Shown here: in pieces, positions 15,971-24,491 of the stretch
Numbering within the stretch: position 1 is the stretch's first letter
How the letters are laid out: each line of letters opens with the position of its first letter
Assembly: GCF_001113365.1 (NCBI RefSeq)
Contig: NZ_CKYA01000002.1
Location: forward strand, 1-64,000
Reading direction: 5' to 3'
Origin: Streptococcus pneumoniae
GTDB lineage: Bacteria; Bacillota; Bacilli; Lactobacillales; Streptococcaceae
DNA length: 64,000 bases
Program-made: the position numbers and the translations under genes
Notes under the pieces: model-generated
What the model saw: only the letters and a program-made list of their open reading frames with translations
What the model was told of the DNA's origin: nothing
Database searches by the model: none

Positions 15971-16515
15971 TTTCACTCCTTCTTCTTTTGGTCTTGGCTT
16001 GGGGATTTTATATCGGTTATCGGAGAGGCCTGCTCTTACAGGTCTATTACCTGATTTCAGCCATGGCATCTGCTTTTGTGGCTGGCCAGTTTTACAAGGG
16101 GCTTGGAGAGCAATTTCATTTGCTAGTCCCTTATGCAAATCCGCAGGAAGGTCAGGGAACGTTCTTTTTTCCATCGGATCAACTCTTTCAGTTGGATAAG
16201 GTCTTTTACGCAGGTATCGGCTACTTGCTTGTATTTGGGATAGTCTATAGCATCGGTCGTTTACTTGGTCTCCTATTACACTTACTTCCTAGTAAAAAAC
16301 TGGGTGGCAAATTGTTCCAAGTTTCAGCAGGTATCTTGTCCATGTTGGTGACCTTATTTGTCTTGCAAATGGCTTTGACAATCTTGGCGACCATCCCCAT
16401 GGGAGCTATACAAAATCCTCTTGAAAAGAGTATCGTCGCAAAACACATCATCCAGAGCATACCGGTAACAACCAGTTGGCTCAAACAAATCTGGGTGACA
16501 AATTTAATCGGATAA
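15967..16515 (+). CDS. cvpA: CvpA family membrane protein
   Basis: 182 aa with four hydrophobic segments (about 1-15, 23-43, 78-105 and 117-142) and the family-typical start ISLLLLLVLAWGFYIGYRRGL. CvpA was named for colicin V production in E. coli; in streptococci its role is poorly defined and membrane-associated. It is translationally coupled to zapA and followed by a terminator. Confidence 0.85.
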   Translation: MISLLLLLVLAWGFYIGYRRGLLLQVYYLISAMASAFVAGQFYKGLGEQFHLLVPYANPQEGQGTFFFPSDQLFQLDKVFYAGIGYLLVFGIVYSIGRLLGLLLHLLPSKKLGGKLFQVSAGILSMLVTLFVLQMALTILATIPMGAIQNPLEKSIVAKHIIQSIPVTTSWLKQIWVTNLIG

Positions 16516-16546
16516 AAAGGGCAGGAATTTTCCTAGCCCTTTGTTT
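16514..16546 (+). terminator. Terminator after zapA-cvpA
   Basis: AAAGGGCAGGAA and TTCCTAGCCCTTT pair around a short T-rich loop, right after the cvpA stop. Confidence 0.8.
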
Positions 16547-16582
16547 ACAGATTTGACTGAATGTAAAAAGTTACTACACCTA

Positions 16583-16686
16583 ATACTCAATGAAAATCAA
16601 AGAGCAAACTAGGAAGCTAGCCGCAGGCTGTACTTGAGTACGGTAAGGCGACGCTGACGTGGTTTGAAGAGATTTTCGAAGAGTAT
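16583..16686. repeat. BOX element 3 (short form)
   Basis: 104 bp in the opposite orientation to BOX1, from atactcaatgaaaatcaaag to gattttcgaagagtat. It contains GTACGGTAAGGCGACGCTGACG, which is nearly the BOXA1R typing-primer sequence. It lies 27 bp before mutS2. Confidence 0.92.
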
Positions 16687-16712
16687 AGACATTCAAAGAC
16701 AAGGAAATAAAG

Positions 16713-19049
16713 ATGAATAAGAAAATATTAGAAACATTAGAGTTCAATAAGGTCAAGACCTTGTTTGAACCCCATTTGTTGACCGAGCAGGGCTTGGACC
16801 AATTGAGACAGCTGGCTCCGACTGCCAAAGCAGATAAAATCAAACAGGCTTTTGCTGAGATGAAGGAAATGCAGGCTCTATTTGTCGAGCAACCGCATTT
16901 TACCATTCTCGCAACTAAGGAAATCGCAGGAGTCTGCAAGCGTTTGGAGATGGGGGCGGACCTCAATATCGAGGAGTTCCTCCTCTTGAAGCGCGTGCTT
17001 CTTGCTAGCCGAGAACTGCAAAGTTTTTATGCCAATCTGGAAAATGTTAGCTTGACAGAATTAGCTCTTTGGTTTGAGAAATTACATGATTTTCCGCAAT
17101 TACAAGGAAATCTCCAAGCATTTAATGATGCAGGTTTCATTGAAAATTTTGCCAGTGAAGAATTGGCGCGCATCCGTCGAAAAATCCATGATAGCGAGAG
17201 TCAGGTACGCGATGTTTTACAGGACCTGCTCAAGCAAAAAGCGCAGATGTTGACAGAAGGGATTGTTGCCAGCAGAAATGGCCGTCAGGTTTTACCTGTC
17301 AAAAACACCTACCGCAATAAGATTTCAGGTGTCGTTCATGATATTTCTGCTAGTGGAAATACCGTCTATATCGAACCCCGTGAGGTGGTCAAACTGAGCG
17401 AAGAAATTGCTAGTTTGCGAGCAGATGAGCGCTATGAAATGCTTCGAATTCTCCAAGAAATTTCTGAGCGTGTCCGCCCTCATGCAGCTGAGATTGCCAA
17501 TGACGCCTGGATTATCGGTCATCTGGACTTGATTCGTGCCAAGGTTCGCTTTATCCAAGAAAGGCAAGCAGTTGTGCCTCAGCTATCAGAAAATCAAGAG
17601 ATTCAATTGCTCCATGTCTGCCATCCTTTGGTCAAAAATGCCGTCGCAAATGATGTCCATTTTGGTCAAGATTTAACAGCTATTGTCATTACAGGTCCCA
17701 ATACAGGTGGGAAGACCATCATGCTCAAAACTCTGGGCTTGACGCAGGTGATGGCTCAGTCTGGTTTGCCGATTTTAGCAGACAAGGGAAGTCGTGTTGG
17801 TATTTTTGAAGAAATCTTTGCTGATATTGGCGATGAGCAGTCTATTGAACAGAGCCTGTCTACCTTCTCTAGCCACATGACCAATATTGTGGATATTCTT
17901 GGCAAGGTCAACCAACATTCACTCTTGCTCTTGGATGAGTTGGGGGCTGGTACTGATCCCCAAGAGGGAGCCGCCCTTGCCATGGCTATTCTGGAGGACC
18001 TTCGCCTGCGTCAAGTCAAGACCATGGCGACCACCCACTATCCAGAACTCAAGGCCTATGGTATCGAGACAGCCTTTGTGCAAAATGCCAGCATGGAGTT
18101 TGATACTGCAACTCTACGCCCGACCTATCGCTTTATGCAGGGTGTTCCTGGCCGAAGTAATGCCTTTGAAATTGCCAAACGTCTAGGCCTATCTGAAGTT
18201 ATTGTAGGGGATGCCAGTCAGCAGGTCGATCAGGACAATGATGTCAACCGGATTATTGAGCAGCTGGAAGAGCAGACGCTGGAAAGCCGTAAACGCTTGG
18301 ACAATATCCGTGAGGTGGAGCAAGAAAATCTCAAGATGAACCGTGTTCTAAAAAAACTTTACAACGAGCTCAATCGTGAAAAGGAAACCGAGCTTAATAA
18401 GGCGCGTGAACAGGCTGCCGAGATTGTGGATATGGCTCTGAGTGAAAGTGACCAGATTCTCAAAAATCTCCACAGTAAATCCCAACTCAAGCCCCACGAA
18501 ATCATTGAAGCCAAGGCCAAGTTGAAAAAATTGGCTCCTGAAAAAGTAGATTTGTCTAAAAACAAGGTCCTTCAAAAGGCCAAGAAAAAACGAGCTCCAA
18601 AGGTGGGAGATGATATAGTGGTTCTCAGTTATGGCCAGCGTGGTACCTTGACCAGTCAACTCAAGGACGGCCGCTGGGAAGCCCAAGTTGGCTTGATTAA
18701 GATGACCTTGGAGGAGAAAGAGTTTGATCTTGTTCAAGCCCAGCAAGAAAAACCAGTCAAGAAGAAACAGGTCAATGTTGTGAAACGAACTTCTGGGCGA
18801 GGACCTCAAGCTAGACTGGATCTTCGAGGCAAGCGCTATGAAGAAGCCATGAATGAGCTAGATGCCTTCATCGATCAAGCCTTGCTTAACAATATGGCTC
18901 AAGTTGATATCATCCATGGTATCGGAACAGGAGTCATCCGTGAAGGAGTTACCAAATACTTGCAAAGAAACAAACATGTCAAGAGTTTCGGCTATGCCCC
19001 ACAAAATGCTGGAGGCAGTGGTGCGACTATTGTCACTTTTAAAGGATAG
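16713..19049 (+). CDS. mutS2: Endonuclease MutS2 / ribosome-rescue factor
   Basis: 778 aa. A MutS-like core and ATPase with Walker A TGPNTGGKT and LLLLDELGAGTDPQEGAAL, a long coiled coil (about 510-620), and a C-terminal Smr nuclease domain (LDLRGKRYEEAM, DIIHGIGTGVIREGV). There is no N-terminal mismatch-binding domain, so it is not the mismatch-repair MutS. MutS2 proteins have been linked to suppression of recombination and to splitting collided ribosomes. Full length, monocistronic, with BOX3 immediately upstream. Confidence 0.96.
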   Translation: MNKKILETLEFNKVKTLFEPHLLTEQGLDQLRQLAPTAKADKIKQAFAEMKEMQALFVEQPHFTILATKEIAGVCKRLEMGADLNIEEFLLLKRVLLASRELQSFYANLENVSLTELALWFEKLHDFPQLQGNLQAFNDAGFIENFASEELARIRRKIHDSESQVRDVLQDLLKQKAQMLTEGIVASRNGRQVLPVKNTYRNKISGVVHDISASGNTVYIEPREVVKLSEEIASLRADERYEMLRILQEISERVRPHAAEIANDAWIIGHLDLIRAKVRFIQERQAVVPQLSENQEIQLLHVCHPLVKNAVANDVHFGQDLTAIVITGPNTGGKTIMLKTLGLTQVMAQSGLPILADKGSRVGIFEEIFADIGDEQSIEQSLSTFSSHMTNIVDILGKVNQHSLLLLDELGAGTDPQEGAALAMAILEDLRLRQVKTMATTHYPELKAYGIETAFVQNASMEFDTATLRPTYRFMQGVPGRSNAFEIAKRLGLSEVIVGDASQQVDQDNDVNRIIEQLEEQTLESRKRLDNIREVEQENLKMNRVLKKLYNELNREKETELNKAREQAAEIVDMALSESDQILKNLHSKSQLKPHEIIEAKAKLKKLAPEKVDLSKNKVLQKAKKKRAPKVGDDIVVLSYGQRGTLTSQLKDGRWEAQVGLIKMTLEEKEFDLVQAQQEKPVKKKQVNVVKRTSGRGPQARLDLRGKRYEEAMNELDAFIDQALLNNMAQVDIIHGIGTGVIREGVTKYLQRNKHVKSFGYAPQNAGGSGATIVTFKG

Positions 19050-19107
19050 AAGTATTCCGAGCTTTATAAAGTAAAAACTGTTGAATTAAGTTTTACTAAT
19101 AAACACA

Positions 19108-19136
19108 TTGACAAAAGCCAACATTTTTTGTAAAAT
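19108..19136 (+). promoter_or_regulatory. Promoter of the glycine-riboswitch transcript
   Basis: TTGACA (19108-19113), 17-bp spacer, TAAAAT (19131-19136). The predicted start near 19143 puts the whole riboswitch in the leader. Confidence 0.8.
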
Positions 19137-19176
19137 AAGAATCAATTAAATACCAACACCGAATGAAGTTTAATAG

Positions 19177-19366
19177 AAGTGGGGAATCGTTTGATTTTCC
19201 ATGACTGTAAATGGACGGAACTCTGGAGAGACCGTAAAGGCACCGAAGGGGCAAGGCAGGCAACTGCTCAAACTCTCAGGTAAAAGGACAGAGCTAGGAT
19301 AGACCGCTTTTTAGCATTTATCTAAGCATTCCAGAGTACATGTATCTTGCATGTGCTCTTTCTTTT
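19177..19366 (+). ncRNA. Glycine riboswitch (single aptamer) with terminator, controlling a symporter gene
   Basis: The conserved gcvT-type glycine aptamer elements appear in order: CTGGAGAGACCG, CACCGAAGGGGCAA, then CTCTCAGGTAAAAGGACAGAG (about 19213-19297). Only one full aptamer is visible; 19177-19200 may be a ghost partner. Downstream, AGAGTACATG and CATGTGCTCT with a T-rich tail (19333-19365) form an intrinsic terminator. Glycine binding presumably decides between terminator and read-through. Excess glycine could either induce a glycine exporter or repress an importer; the sequence alone does not say which. Confidence 0.92.
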
Positions 19367-19391
19367 GGGGTTGAAAAGATAGGAGAAGGAA

Positions 19392-20714
19392 ATGTTAGAA
19401 TTGCTTAAATCAATCGATGCTTTTGCTTGGGGACCGCCCCTCTTGATCTTATTGGTCGGAACAGGGATTTACCTAACTATTCGGCTAGGACTCTTGCAGG
19501 TTTTGCGTCTGCCCAAGGCCTTTCAGCTTATTTTTATCCAGGATAAGGGACATGGTGATGTATCCAGTTTTGCAGCTCTGTGTACAGCCTTGGCATCAAC
19601 CGTTGGAACAGGAAATATCATAGGAGTTGCGACGGCTATCAAGGTTGGTGGACCAGGAGCTCTCTTTTGGATGTGGATGGCGGCTTTCTTTGGAATGGCT
19701 ACCAAGTATGCGGAAGGACTCTTGGCCATAAAATACCGCACCAAGGACGACCATGGTGCGGTTGCGGGAGGTCCTATGCATTATATCCTTCTAGGAATGG
19801 GAGAAAAGTGGCGTCCCCTTGCTGTTTTGTTTGCAGTAGCAGGAGTATTGGTTGCTCTCTTGGGAATCGGAACCTTCACCCAAGTCAACTCGATTACAGA
19901 ATCTATCCAAAATACAACGACGATTTCACCAGCCATCACAGCTCTCGTCTTATCTGTTTTTGTAGCGATTGCAGTCTTTGGCGGACTCAAGTCCATTTCA
20001 AAGGTTTCAACTACTGTTGTTCCTTTTATGGCTATCATTTATATTTTGGGAACTCTTACAGTTATTTTCTTTAATATTGAGAAAATCCCTGCTACAATCG
20101 TTTTAGTCTTTACCTCAGCTTTTAGTCCCCTTGCTGCGGTAGGTGGATTTGCTGGTGCTAGCATTCGAATGGCTATTCAAAATGGTGTGGCGCGTGGTGT
20201 CTTCTCAAACGAATCTGGTCTGGGTTCTGCTCCCATTGCAGCGGCTGCGGCGAAGACAAACGAACCAGTAGAGCAAGGGTTGATTTCCATGACGGGAACC
20301 TTTATTGATACCCTCATTATCTGTACGTTGACTGGTTTGACCATCTTGGTAACTGGTGTTTGGAGTGGTGACTTGAATGGAGTGGCCTTGACTCAGTCAG
20401 CCTTCTCAACAGTCTTTTCACACTTTGGACCTGCCCTCTTGACCATCTTCCTTGTACTCTTTGCCTTCACGACGATTCTAGGTTGGAACTATTACGGAGA
20501 ACGTTGTTTTGAGTTCCTCTTTGGGGTTCGCTTTATCTGGCTCTACCGTGTGATTTTTGTGCTCATGGTCTTGCTGGGAGGATTTATCGAGTTGGATATG
20601 GTTTGGATTATCGCAGATATCGTTAACGCCTTGATGGCGCTGCCAAACTTGATTGCCCTCTTGGTCTTGTCGCCAGTCGTTATTGCTGAAACTAAAAAGT
20701 ATTTTGATAAATAA
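19392..20714 (+). CDS. Sodium:alanine/glycine symporter (AGCS family)
   Basis: 440-aa polytopic membrane protein of the alanine or glycine:cation symporter family. Diagnostic motifs are ALASTVGTGNIIGVATAIKVG, GAVAGGPMHYI and NESGLGSAPIAAAAAKT, with about ten hydrophobic helices. It is preceded by a glycine riboswitch, so glycine is the likely physiological substrate, although alanine is the usual family annotation. GGAGAAGG lies 5 nt before ATG 19392. Monocistronic, ended by a hairpin. Confidence 0.92.
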   Translation: MLELLKSIDAFAWGPPLLILLVGTGIYLTIRLGLLQVLRLPKAFQLIFIQDKGHGDVSSFAALCTALASTVGTGNIIGVATAIKVGGPGALFWMWMAAFFGMATKYAEGLLAIKYRTKDDHGAVAGGPMHYILLGMGEKWRPLAVLFAVAGVLVALLGIGTFTQVNSITESIQNTTTISPAITALVLSVFVAIAVFGGLKSISKVSTTVVPFMAIIYILGTLTVIFFNIEKIPATIVLVFTSAFSPLAAVGGFAGASIRMAIQNGVARGVFSNESGLGSAPIAAAAAKTNEPVEQGLISMTGTFIDTLIICTLTGLTILVTGVWSGDLNGVALTQSAFSTVFSHFGPALLTIFLVLFAFTTILGWNYYGERCFEFLFGVRFIWLYRVIFVLMVLLGGFIELDMVWIIADIVNALMALPNLIALLVLSPVVIAETKKYFDK

Positions 20715-20743
20715 TGAAATCACACATGGCGTGTGATTTTTTT
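20714..20743 (+). terminator. Terminator after the symporter gene
   Basis: AATCACAC and GTGTGATT pair around ATGGC and are followed by a run of T. The remaining ~190 bp to the next gene is AT-rich and shows no further gene. Confidence 0.85.
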
Positions 20744-20931
20744 GCCTATAAATGATTTTTATCAAGCTGATATATAATATATATTATGCAAGTGATTGGA
20801 AGTGTGATAAACTAATATACAACGAAAATCTTATGAGAGGAATAAACCTTTGTCTTAGATAAACTTAGGAATCAGGATTTTATAAGATTTTCCAATAATA
20901 TTAGTGTCAATAATAAGAAAAGAGGTATCTT

Positions 20932-21480
20932 ATGACAACATTTACAATCCATACAGTAGAATCAGCACCAGCAGAAGTGAAAGAAGTTCTTGAAACAGTA
21001 GAAAAAGACAACAATGGCTATATTCCCAACCTAATCGGTCTCTTGGCCAATGCACCGACTGCTTTAGAAGCCTACCGAACTGTCGCATCTATCAACCGTC
21101 GCAACAGCCTGACACCCGTTGAGCGTGAAGTGGTGCAAATCACGGCAGCCGTGACCAATGGTTGTGCCTTCTGCGTCGCAGGTCACACAGCCTTTTCCAT
21201 CAAACAAATCCAGATGAATGATGACCTTCTTCAAGCCCTTCGCAATCGTACTCCAATTGAAACAGATCCTAAATTGGACACCCTAGCTAAGTTTACCTTG
21301 GCAGTTATCAATACCAAGGGTCGTGTAGGAGATGAAGCCTTGGCTGAGTTTTTAGAAGCTGGCTACACGCAACAAAATGCCTTGGATGTGGTTCTGGGTG
21401 TCAGCCTAGCAAGCCTTTGTAACTATGCCAACAACCTAGCCAATACCCCAATTAACCCAGAATTGCAACCTTATGCTTAA
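20932..21480 (+). CDS. AhpD-like carboxymuconolactone decarboxylase family protein
   Basis: 182 aa of the CMD/AhpD fold. The redox motif GCAFCVAGH (Cys78, Cys81, His85) matches the CxxC..H of AhpD-type alkylhydroperoxidases, and the helical context (EREVVQITAAVTNGC) is typical of uncharacterised peroxidase-related proteins. A peroxide-protective thiol role is plausible, because pneumococci make H2O2 and lack catalase, but the substrate is unknown. Start ATG 20932 follows AAGAGG. Monocistronic with a terminator. Confidence 0.85.
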   Translation: MTTFTIHTVESAPAEVKEVLETVEKDNNGYIPNLIGLLANAPTALEAYRTVASINRRNSLTPVEREVVQITAAVTNGCAFCVAGHTAFSIKQIQMNDDLLQALRNRTPIETDPKLDTLAKFTLAVINTKGRVGDEALAEFLEAGYTQQNALDVVLGVSLASLCNYANNLANTPINPELQPYA

Positions 21481-21495
21481 TCCATATCTGAGTAA

Positions 21496-21531
21496 AAAAT
21501 GAAGTCTGAAATAATCGGACTTCGTTTTTTA
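21496..21531 (+). terminator. Terminator after the AhpD-like gene
   Basis: AATGAAGTCTGA and TCGGACTTCGTTTTTT form a stem around AATAA, directly before BOX4. Confidence 0.75.
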
Positions 21532-21644
21532 TACTCAATGAAAATCAAAGAGCAAACGAGGAAGCTAGCCGCAGGTTGCTCAAAACAGTGTTTTGAGGTT
21601 GCAGATGGAAGCTGACGTGGTTTGAATAGATTTTCGATGAGTAT
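21531..21644. repeat. BOX element 4
   Basis: 114 bp from atactcaatgaaaatcaaag to gattttcgatgagtat, with GAAGCTAGCCGCAGGTTGCTC and the CAAAACAGTGTTTTG palindrome. The boxA part is shortened (gctgacgtgg). Confidence 0.85.
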
Positions 21645-21705
21645 TAAGTCCTCATTTAAGCGCTTTTATGATATACTGAAACTAACATGATTATTGGAGG
21701 TTAGG

Positions 21706-22605
21706 ATGAAAAAACTCCCCTTAGTATTTTCAGGTTGTTTGCTAGGTTTGGCAGGAGCTGGAAATCTTATTTTAGATACGTTGCCAGTTCTGTCACATAT
21801 ACTGAGTTTATCAGGTTTAGTTTTATGGATTTACTTTCTGATTTTGCATCTGTTTAATTGGAAGGAAACCAAGCAAGAATTGACCAAGCCTCCTCTTTTG
21901 TCAGGAATGGCGACATTTCCCATGGCTGGAATGATTTTATCGACTTATGTCTTTCGCGTCTTCCCTTCTCTTTCTTTGGTTGCGCAGGGTCTCTGGTGGT
22001 TTTCATTTCTCTTGGATTTGACCTTGATTGCTGGTTTCACCATCAAGTTTGCCTGTCCAGGTCGAAGGGTTCATGCGACTCCAAGTTGGACGGTGCTTTA
22101 TGTGGGGATAGCAGTGGCAGCCTTGACCTATCCTCTTGTAGGCATCATCGAAATTGCCTATGCGACCTTGAGTTTTGGATTTCTCTTGACCTTCTATCTC
22201 TATCCCCTTATTTATAGCGATTTAAAGAAACATCCACTCCCACTAGCCATGCTTGGACAAGAAGGGATTTACTGTGCTCCTTTCTCTCTACTCTTGGCTT
22301 CTCTGGTTCGGATTGGAGGAGCTAGCCTACCGACTTGGCTCTTGATTGCCATGATTTTGGCTTCCCAATCCTTCTTTTTCTTTGTTTTGACTCGCCTGCC
22401 TAATATTTTAAAACAAGGTTTTCAACCAGCCTTCTCAGCCCTCACCTTCCCGACCATTATCACAGCTACTTCGCTCAAGATGGCTCAGGGACTCTTGAAA
22501 GTTCCATTTCTGGATTATCTGGTACTGGCTGAAACAGCTATTTGCCTAATCATTTTGCTCTTTGTATTAGGCGCTTATCTGAATTGGTTACGAAAAAAGG
22601 TCTAG
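21706..22605 (+). CDS. TehA/SLAC1-like (TDT family) transporter
   Basis: 299-aa membrane protein with about ten hydrophobic helices and no large soluble domain. The arrangement and motifs (LPLVFSGCLLGLAGAGNL, TFPMAGMILSTYV, WWFSFLLDL, SFLLTFYLYPLIY) fit the tellurite-resistance/dicarboxylate transporter family, often annotated as an exfoliative-toxin-like membrane protein. Substrate unknown. Start ATG 21706 behind GGAGG; the four-codon upstream TTG extension would run through that site. It is convergent with serS. Confidence 0.8.
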   Translation: MKKLPLVFSGCLLGLAGAGNLILDTLPVLSHILSLSGLVLWIYFLILHLFNWKETKQELTKPPLLSGMATFPMAGMILSTYVFRVFPSLSLVAQGLWWFSFLLDLTLIAGFTIKFACPGRRVHATPSWTVLYVGIAVAALTYPLVGIIEIAYATLSFGFLLTFYLYPLIYSDLKKHPLPLAMLGQEGIYCAPFSLLLASLVRIGGASLPTWLLIAMILASQSFFFFVLTRLPNILKQGFQPAFSALTFPTIITATSLKMAQGLLKVPFLDYLVLAETAICLIILLFVLGAYLNWLRKKV

Positions 22606-22629
22606 CTAGAAATAGCTAAACCTTATTTT

Positions 22630-23904
22630 TTATGGTTTGATGACTTCAGCTCCACCCATGTATGGACGAAGTGCTTCTGGGATGGTCACAGAACCATCTT
22701 CATTTTGGTAGTTTTCAAGAATAGCAGCCACCGTACGTCCAACTGCAAGTCCAGAACCGTTCAAGGTATGAAGGAGTTTCACCTTGCCATCAGCTTCATC
22801 ACGGTAACGGATTTGGGCACGACGGGCTTGGAAATCTTCTGTGTTTGAACAGCTTGAGATTTCACGGTAGGTATTTTGGGCTGGAATCCACACTTCCAAG
22901 TCGTAAGTCTTCGCAGCTGAGAAGCCCATATCTCCTGTAGAGAGAGCAACGACACGGTATGGAAGGTTGAGTTTTTGAAGAATGTTTTCAGCGTTGGCTG
23001 TCATTTTTTCCAATTCTTCGTAAGATTCTTCTGGCTTGGCAAATTTGACCATTTCAACCTTGTGGAATTGGTGCAAACGAATCAAGCCACGAGTATCTCG
23101 ACCAGCAGAACCAGCCTCGGAACGGAAAGATGGGCTCATAGCAGTGAAGTAGATTGGAAGGTCTTTACCGTCAAGGATTTCATCGCGGTAATAGTTTGTC
23201 AAAGGCACTTCAGCTGTAGGAATAAGGACATAATTAGTGTCTTTCAATTCAAAAGTATCTTCCTTGAATTTTGGATATTGCCCAGTACCAAACATAGAAT
23301 CATGGTTGACTATGTAAGGTGTGATGACTTCCGTATAGCCTTCTTTACCATGCTCATCCAACATAAAGTTGTAGATAGCACGTTCCAAACGAGCACCGAG
23401 GCCTTTATAGAAGAGGAAACGAGCGCCTGTTACCTTACCACCGCGTTCCCAGTCAAGGATACCAAGATCTTCACCAAGATCCCAGTGAGCTTTTGGCTCG
23501 AAATCGAACTCGCGTGGAGTGCCCCAACGACGAACTTCCACATTGTCGTCTTCGTCAGCCCCAACAGGAACGCTGTCAGCTGGGATGTTTGGAAGAGTCG
23601 TGGTCAATTCTGTCAATTTAGCATCGATGTCTGCCAATTCAGCATCCAAGGCTTTGACCTCAGCAGATAGAGTTTGCATGGCAGCAATCTTGTCATCTGC
23701 ATTTTCCTTGTTGCGCTTAGCTTGGGCAATCTCAGCAGAAACTGTGTTGCGTTCTGCTTTGAGAGTTTCAACCTTGACCAAAATATCACGACGTTTAGCA
23801 TCGATTTCTTTCATCTCATTCAAGATAGCAGCATCTACACCACGTGTAGCCAATTTTTCTGCGACAGCATCAAAGTCTGTACGAATACGTTTGATATCTA
23901 ACAT
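22630..23904 (-). CDS. serS: Seryl-tRNA synthetase
   Basis: 424-aa class II synthetase. The N-terminal long coiled-coil arm (about 30-100) grips the tRNA-Ser variable arm. Motif 2 is SFRSEAGSAGRDTRGL; motif 3 is NGSGLAVGRTVAAILEN. The start is ATG 23904 (MLDIKRIRTDF) behind AAGGAGTTCTT; the frame is open 28 codons further upstream, but that stretch is the T-box antiterminator, not protein. Expression is controlled by the upstream T-box leader, which reads uncharged tRNA-Ser. Confidence 0.97.
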   Translation of the reverse strand: MLDIKRIRTDFDAVAEKLATRGVDAAILNEMKEIDAKRRDILVKVETLKAERNTVSAEIAQAKRNKENADDKIAAMQTLSAEVKALDAELADIDAKLTELTTTLPNIPADSVPVGADEDDNVEVRRWGTPREFDFEPKAHWDLGEDLGILDWERGGKVTGARFLFYKGLGARLERAIYNFMLDEHGKEGYTEVITPYIVNHDSMFGTGQYPKFKEDTFELKDTNYVLIPTAEVPLTNYYRDEILDGKDLPIYFTAMSPSFRSEAGSAGRDTRGLIRLHQFHKVEMVKFAKPEESYEELEKMTANAENILQKLNLPYRVVALSTGDMGFSAAKTYDLEVWIPAQNTYREISSCSNTEDFQARRAQIRYRDEADGKVKLLHTLNGSGLAVGRTVAAILENYQNEDGSVTIPEALRPYMGGAEVIKP

Positions 23905-24096
23905 AAGAACTCCTTTATGAAAAAAGCACACCTGACAAAGCGTTGGAGTGGCAGGGCCACGGTTCCATCCAACTTCACAGGTGTGCACTTGATTGTGTAT
24001 GTAATTGTTACTAACGGTAGAATTTCACCTATCCCTCCTATCTGCTCGCAGCATCCGCAGACTTTCTGAAAGAAGAAGATAACCTACTTATCCGTT
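23905..24096 (-). ncRNA. T-box riboswitch (serine) upstream of serS
   Basis: Minus-strand leader between the predicted start (~24096) and the serS ribosome-binding site. It contains the T-box-like sequence TTGGATGGAACCGTGG and a terminator whose arms GCACACCTG and CAGGTGTGC precede TTTTTT. The usual conserved box begins AGGGTGGNACCGCG, so this one is slightly divergent. Stem I sequence (GGATGCTGCGAGCAGATAGG region) lies upstream; the specifier codon was not assigned with confidence. Confidence 0.9.
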
Positions 24097-24102
24097 GCTA
24101 TG

Positions 24103-24131
24103 ATTATACTAAAGTTTCTACTTTTTTGCAA
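24103..24131 (-). promoter_or_regulatory. Promoter of serS, embedded in the end of the DUF956 gene
   Basis: On the minus strand, TTGCAA (24131-24126), 17-bp spacer, TATAAT (24108-24103). The -35 lies within the last codons of the upstream DUF956 gene. Confidence 0.75.
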
Positions 24132-24489
24132 ATAGATTTTTAAATTTTTGGCTAATTGTCTGAATCAGGGTCGGAAGTTTGACGACCTTGTCATTGCCCA
24201 GTTTTTCACGAGCAATTTTGAGAATGGCGCCTGAGTCTTTTGAAGCAAAGAGGAATTTTCCTTTGTCTGTAAAGACTTCGAAGTGGCGACTGATTTTCCG
24301 CCCAGTGACATTGGCTCCAATTTGGTTGATATGGCTCCAAGGAATCTGGATAAATTGTTCAACATTGACATCTGGGTAAAATTCCAAGGCCTGATCTCCG
24401 ACAAGGAATTTCCCAACTTTCCCAGCTATAGAGAGGTAGGAAGTGCCTGTCGTGCTGAGAAGCACTGTTTTGTTAAGAGATTGGGCCAT
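24118..24489 (-). CDS. DUF956 family protein (ManO-like)
   Basis: 123-aa soluble protein (MAQSLNKTVLLSTTGTSYLSIAGKVGKFLVGD). It matches the DUF956 pattern of small proteins often encoded beside mannose-type PTS operons (called ManO) and possibly regulating them. Here it stands alone behind lysC, 2 bp after its stop, with no PTS genes in sight. A C-terminal basic patch (KLPTLIQTISQKFKNLFAKK) is notable. Molecular role unknown. Confidence 0.75.
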   Translation of the reverse strand: MAQSLNKTVLLSTTGTSYLSIAGKVGKFLVGDQALEFYPDVNVEQFIQIPWSHINQIGANVTGRKISRHFEVFTDKGKFLFASKDSGAILKIAREKLGNDKVVKLPTLIQTISQKFKNLFAKK

Positions 24490-24491
24490 GG

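Noticed and set aside
23905..23988. 28-residue N-terminal extension of seryl-tRNA synthetase
   Set aside because: The DNA is the T-box antiterminator/terminator; a proper ribosome-binding site precedes the internal ATG at 23904.
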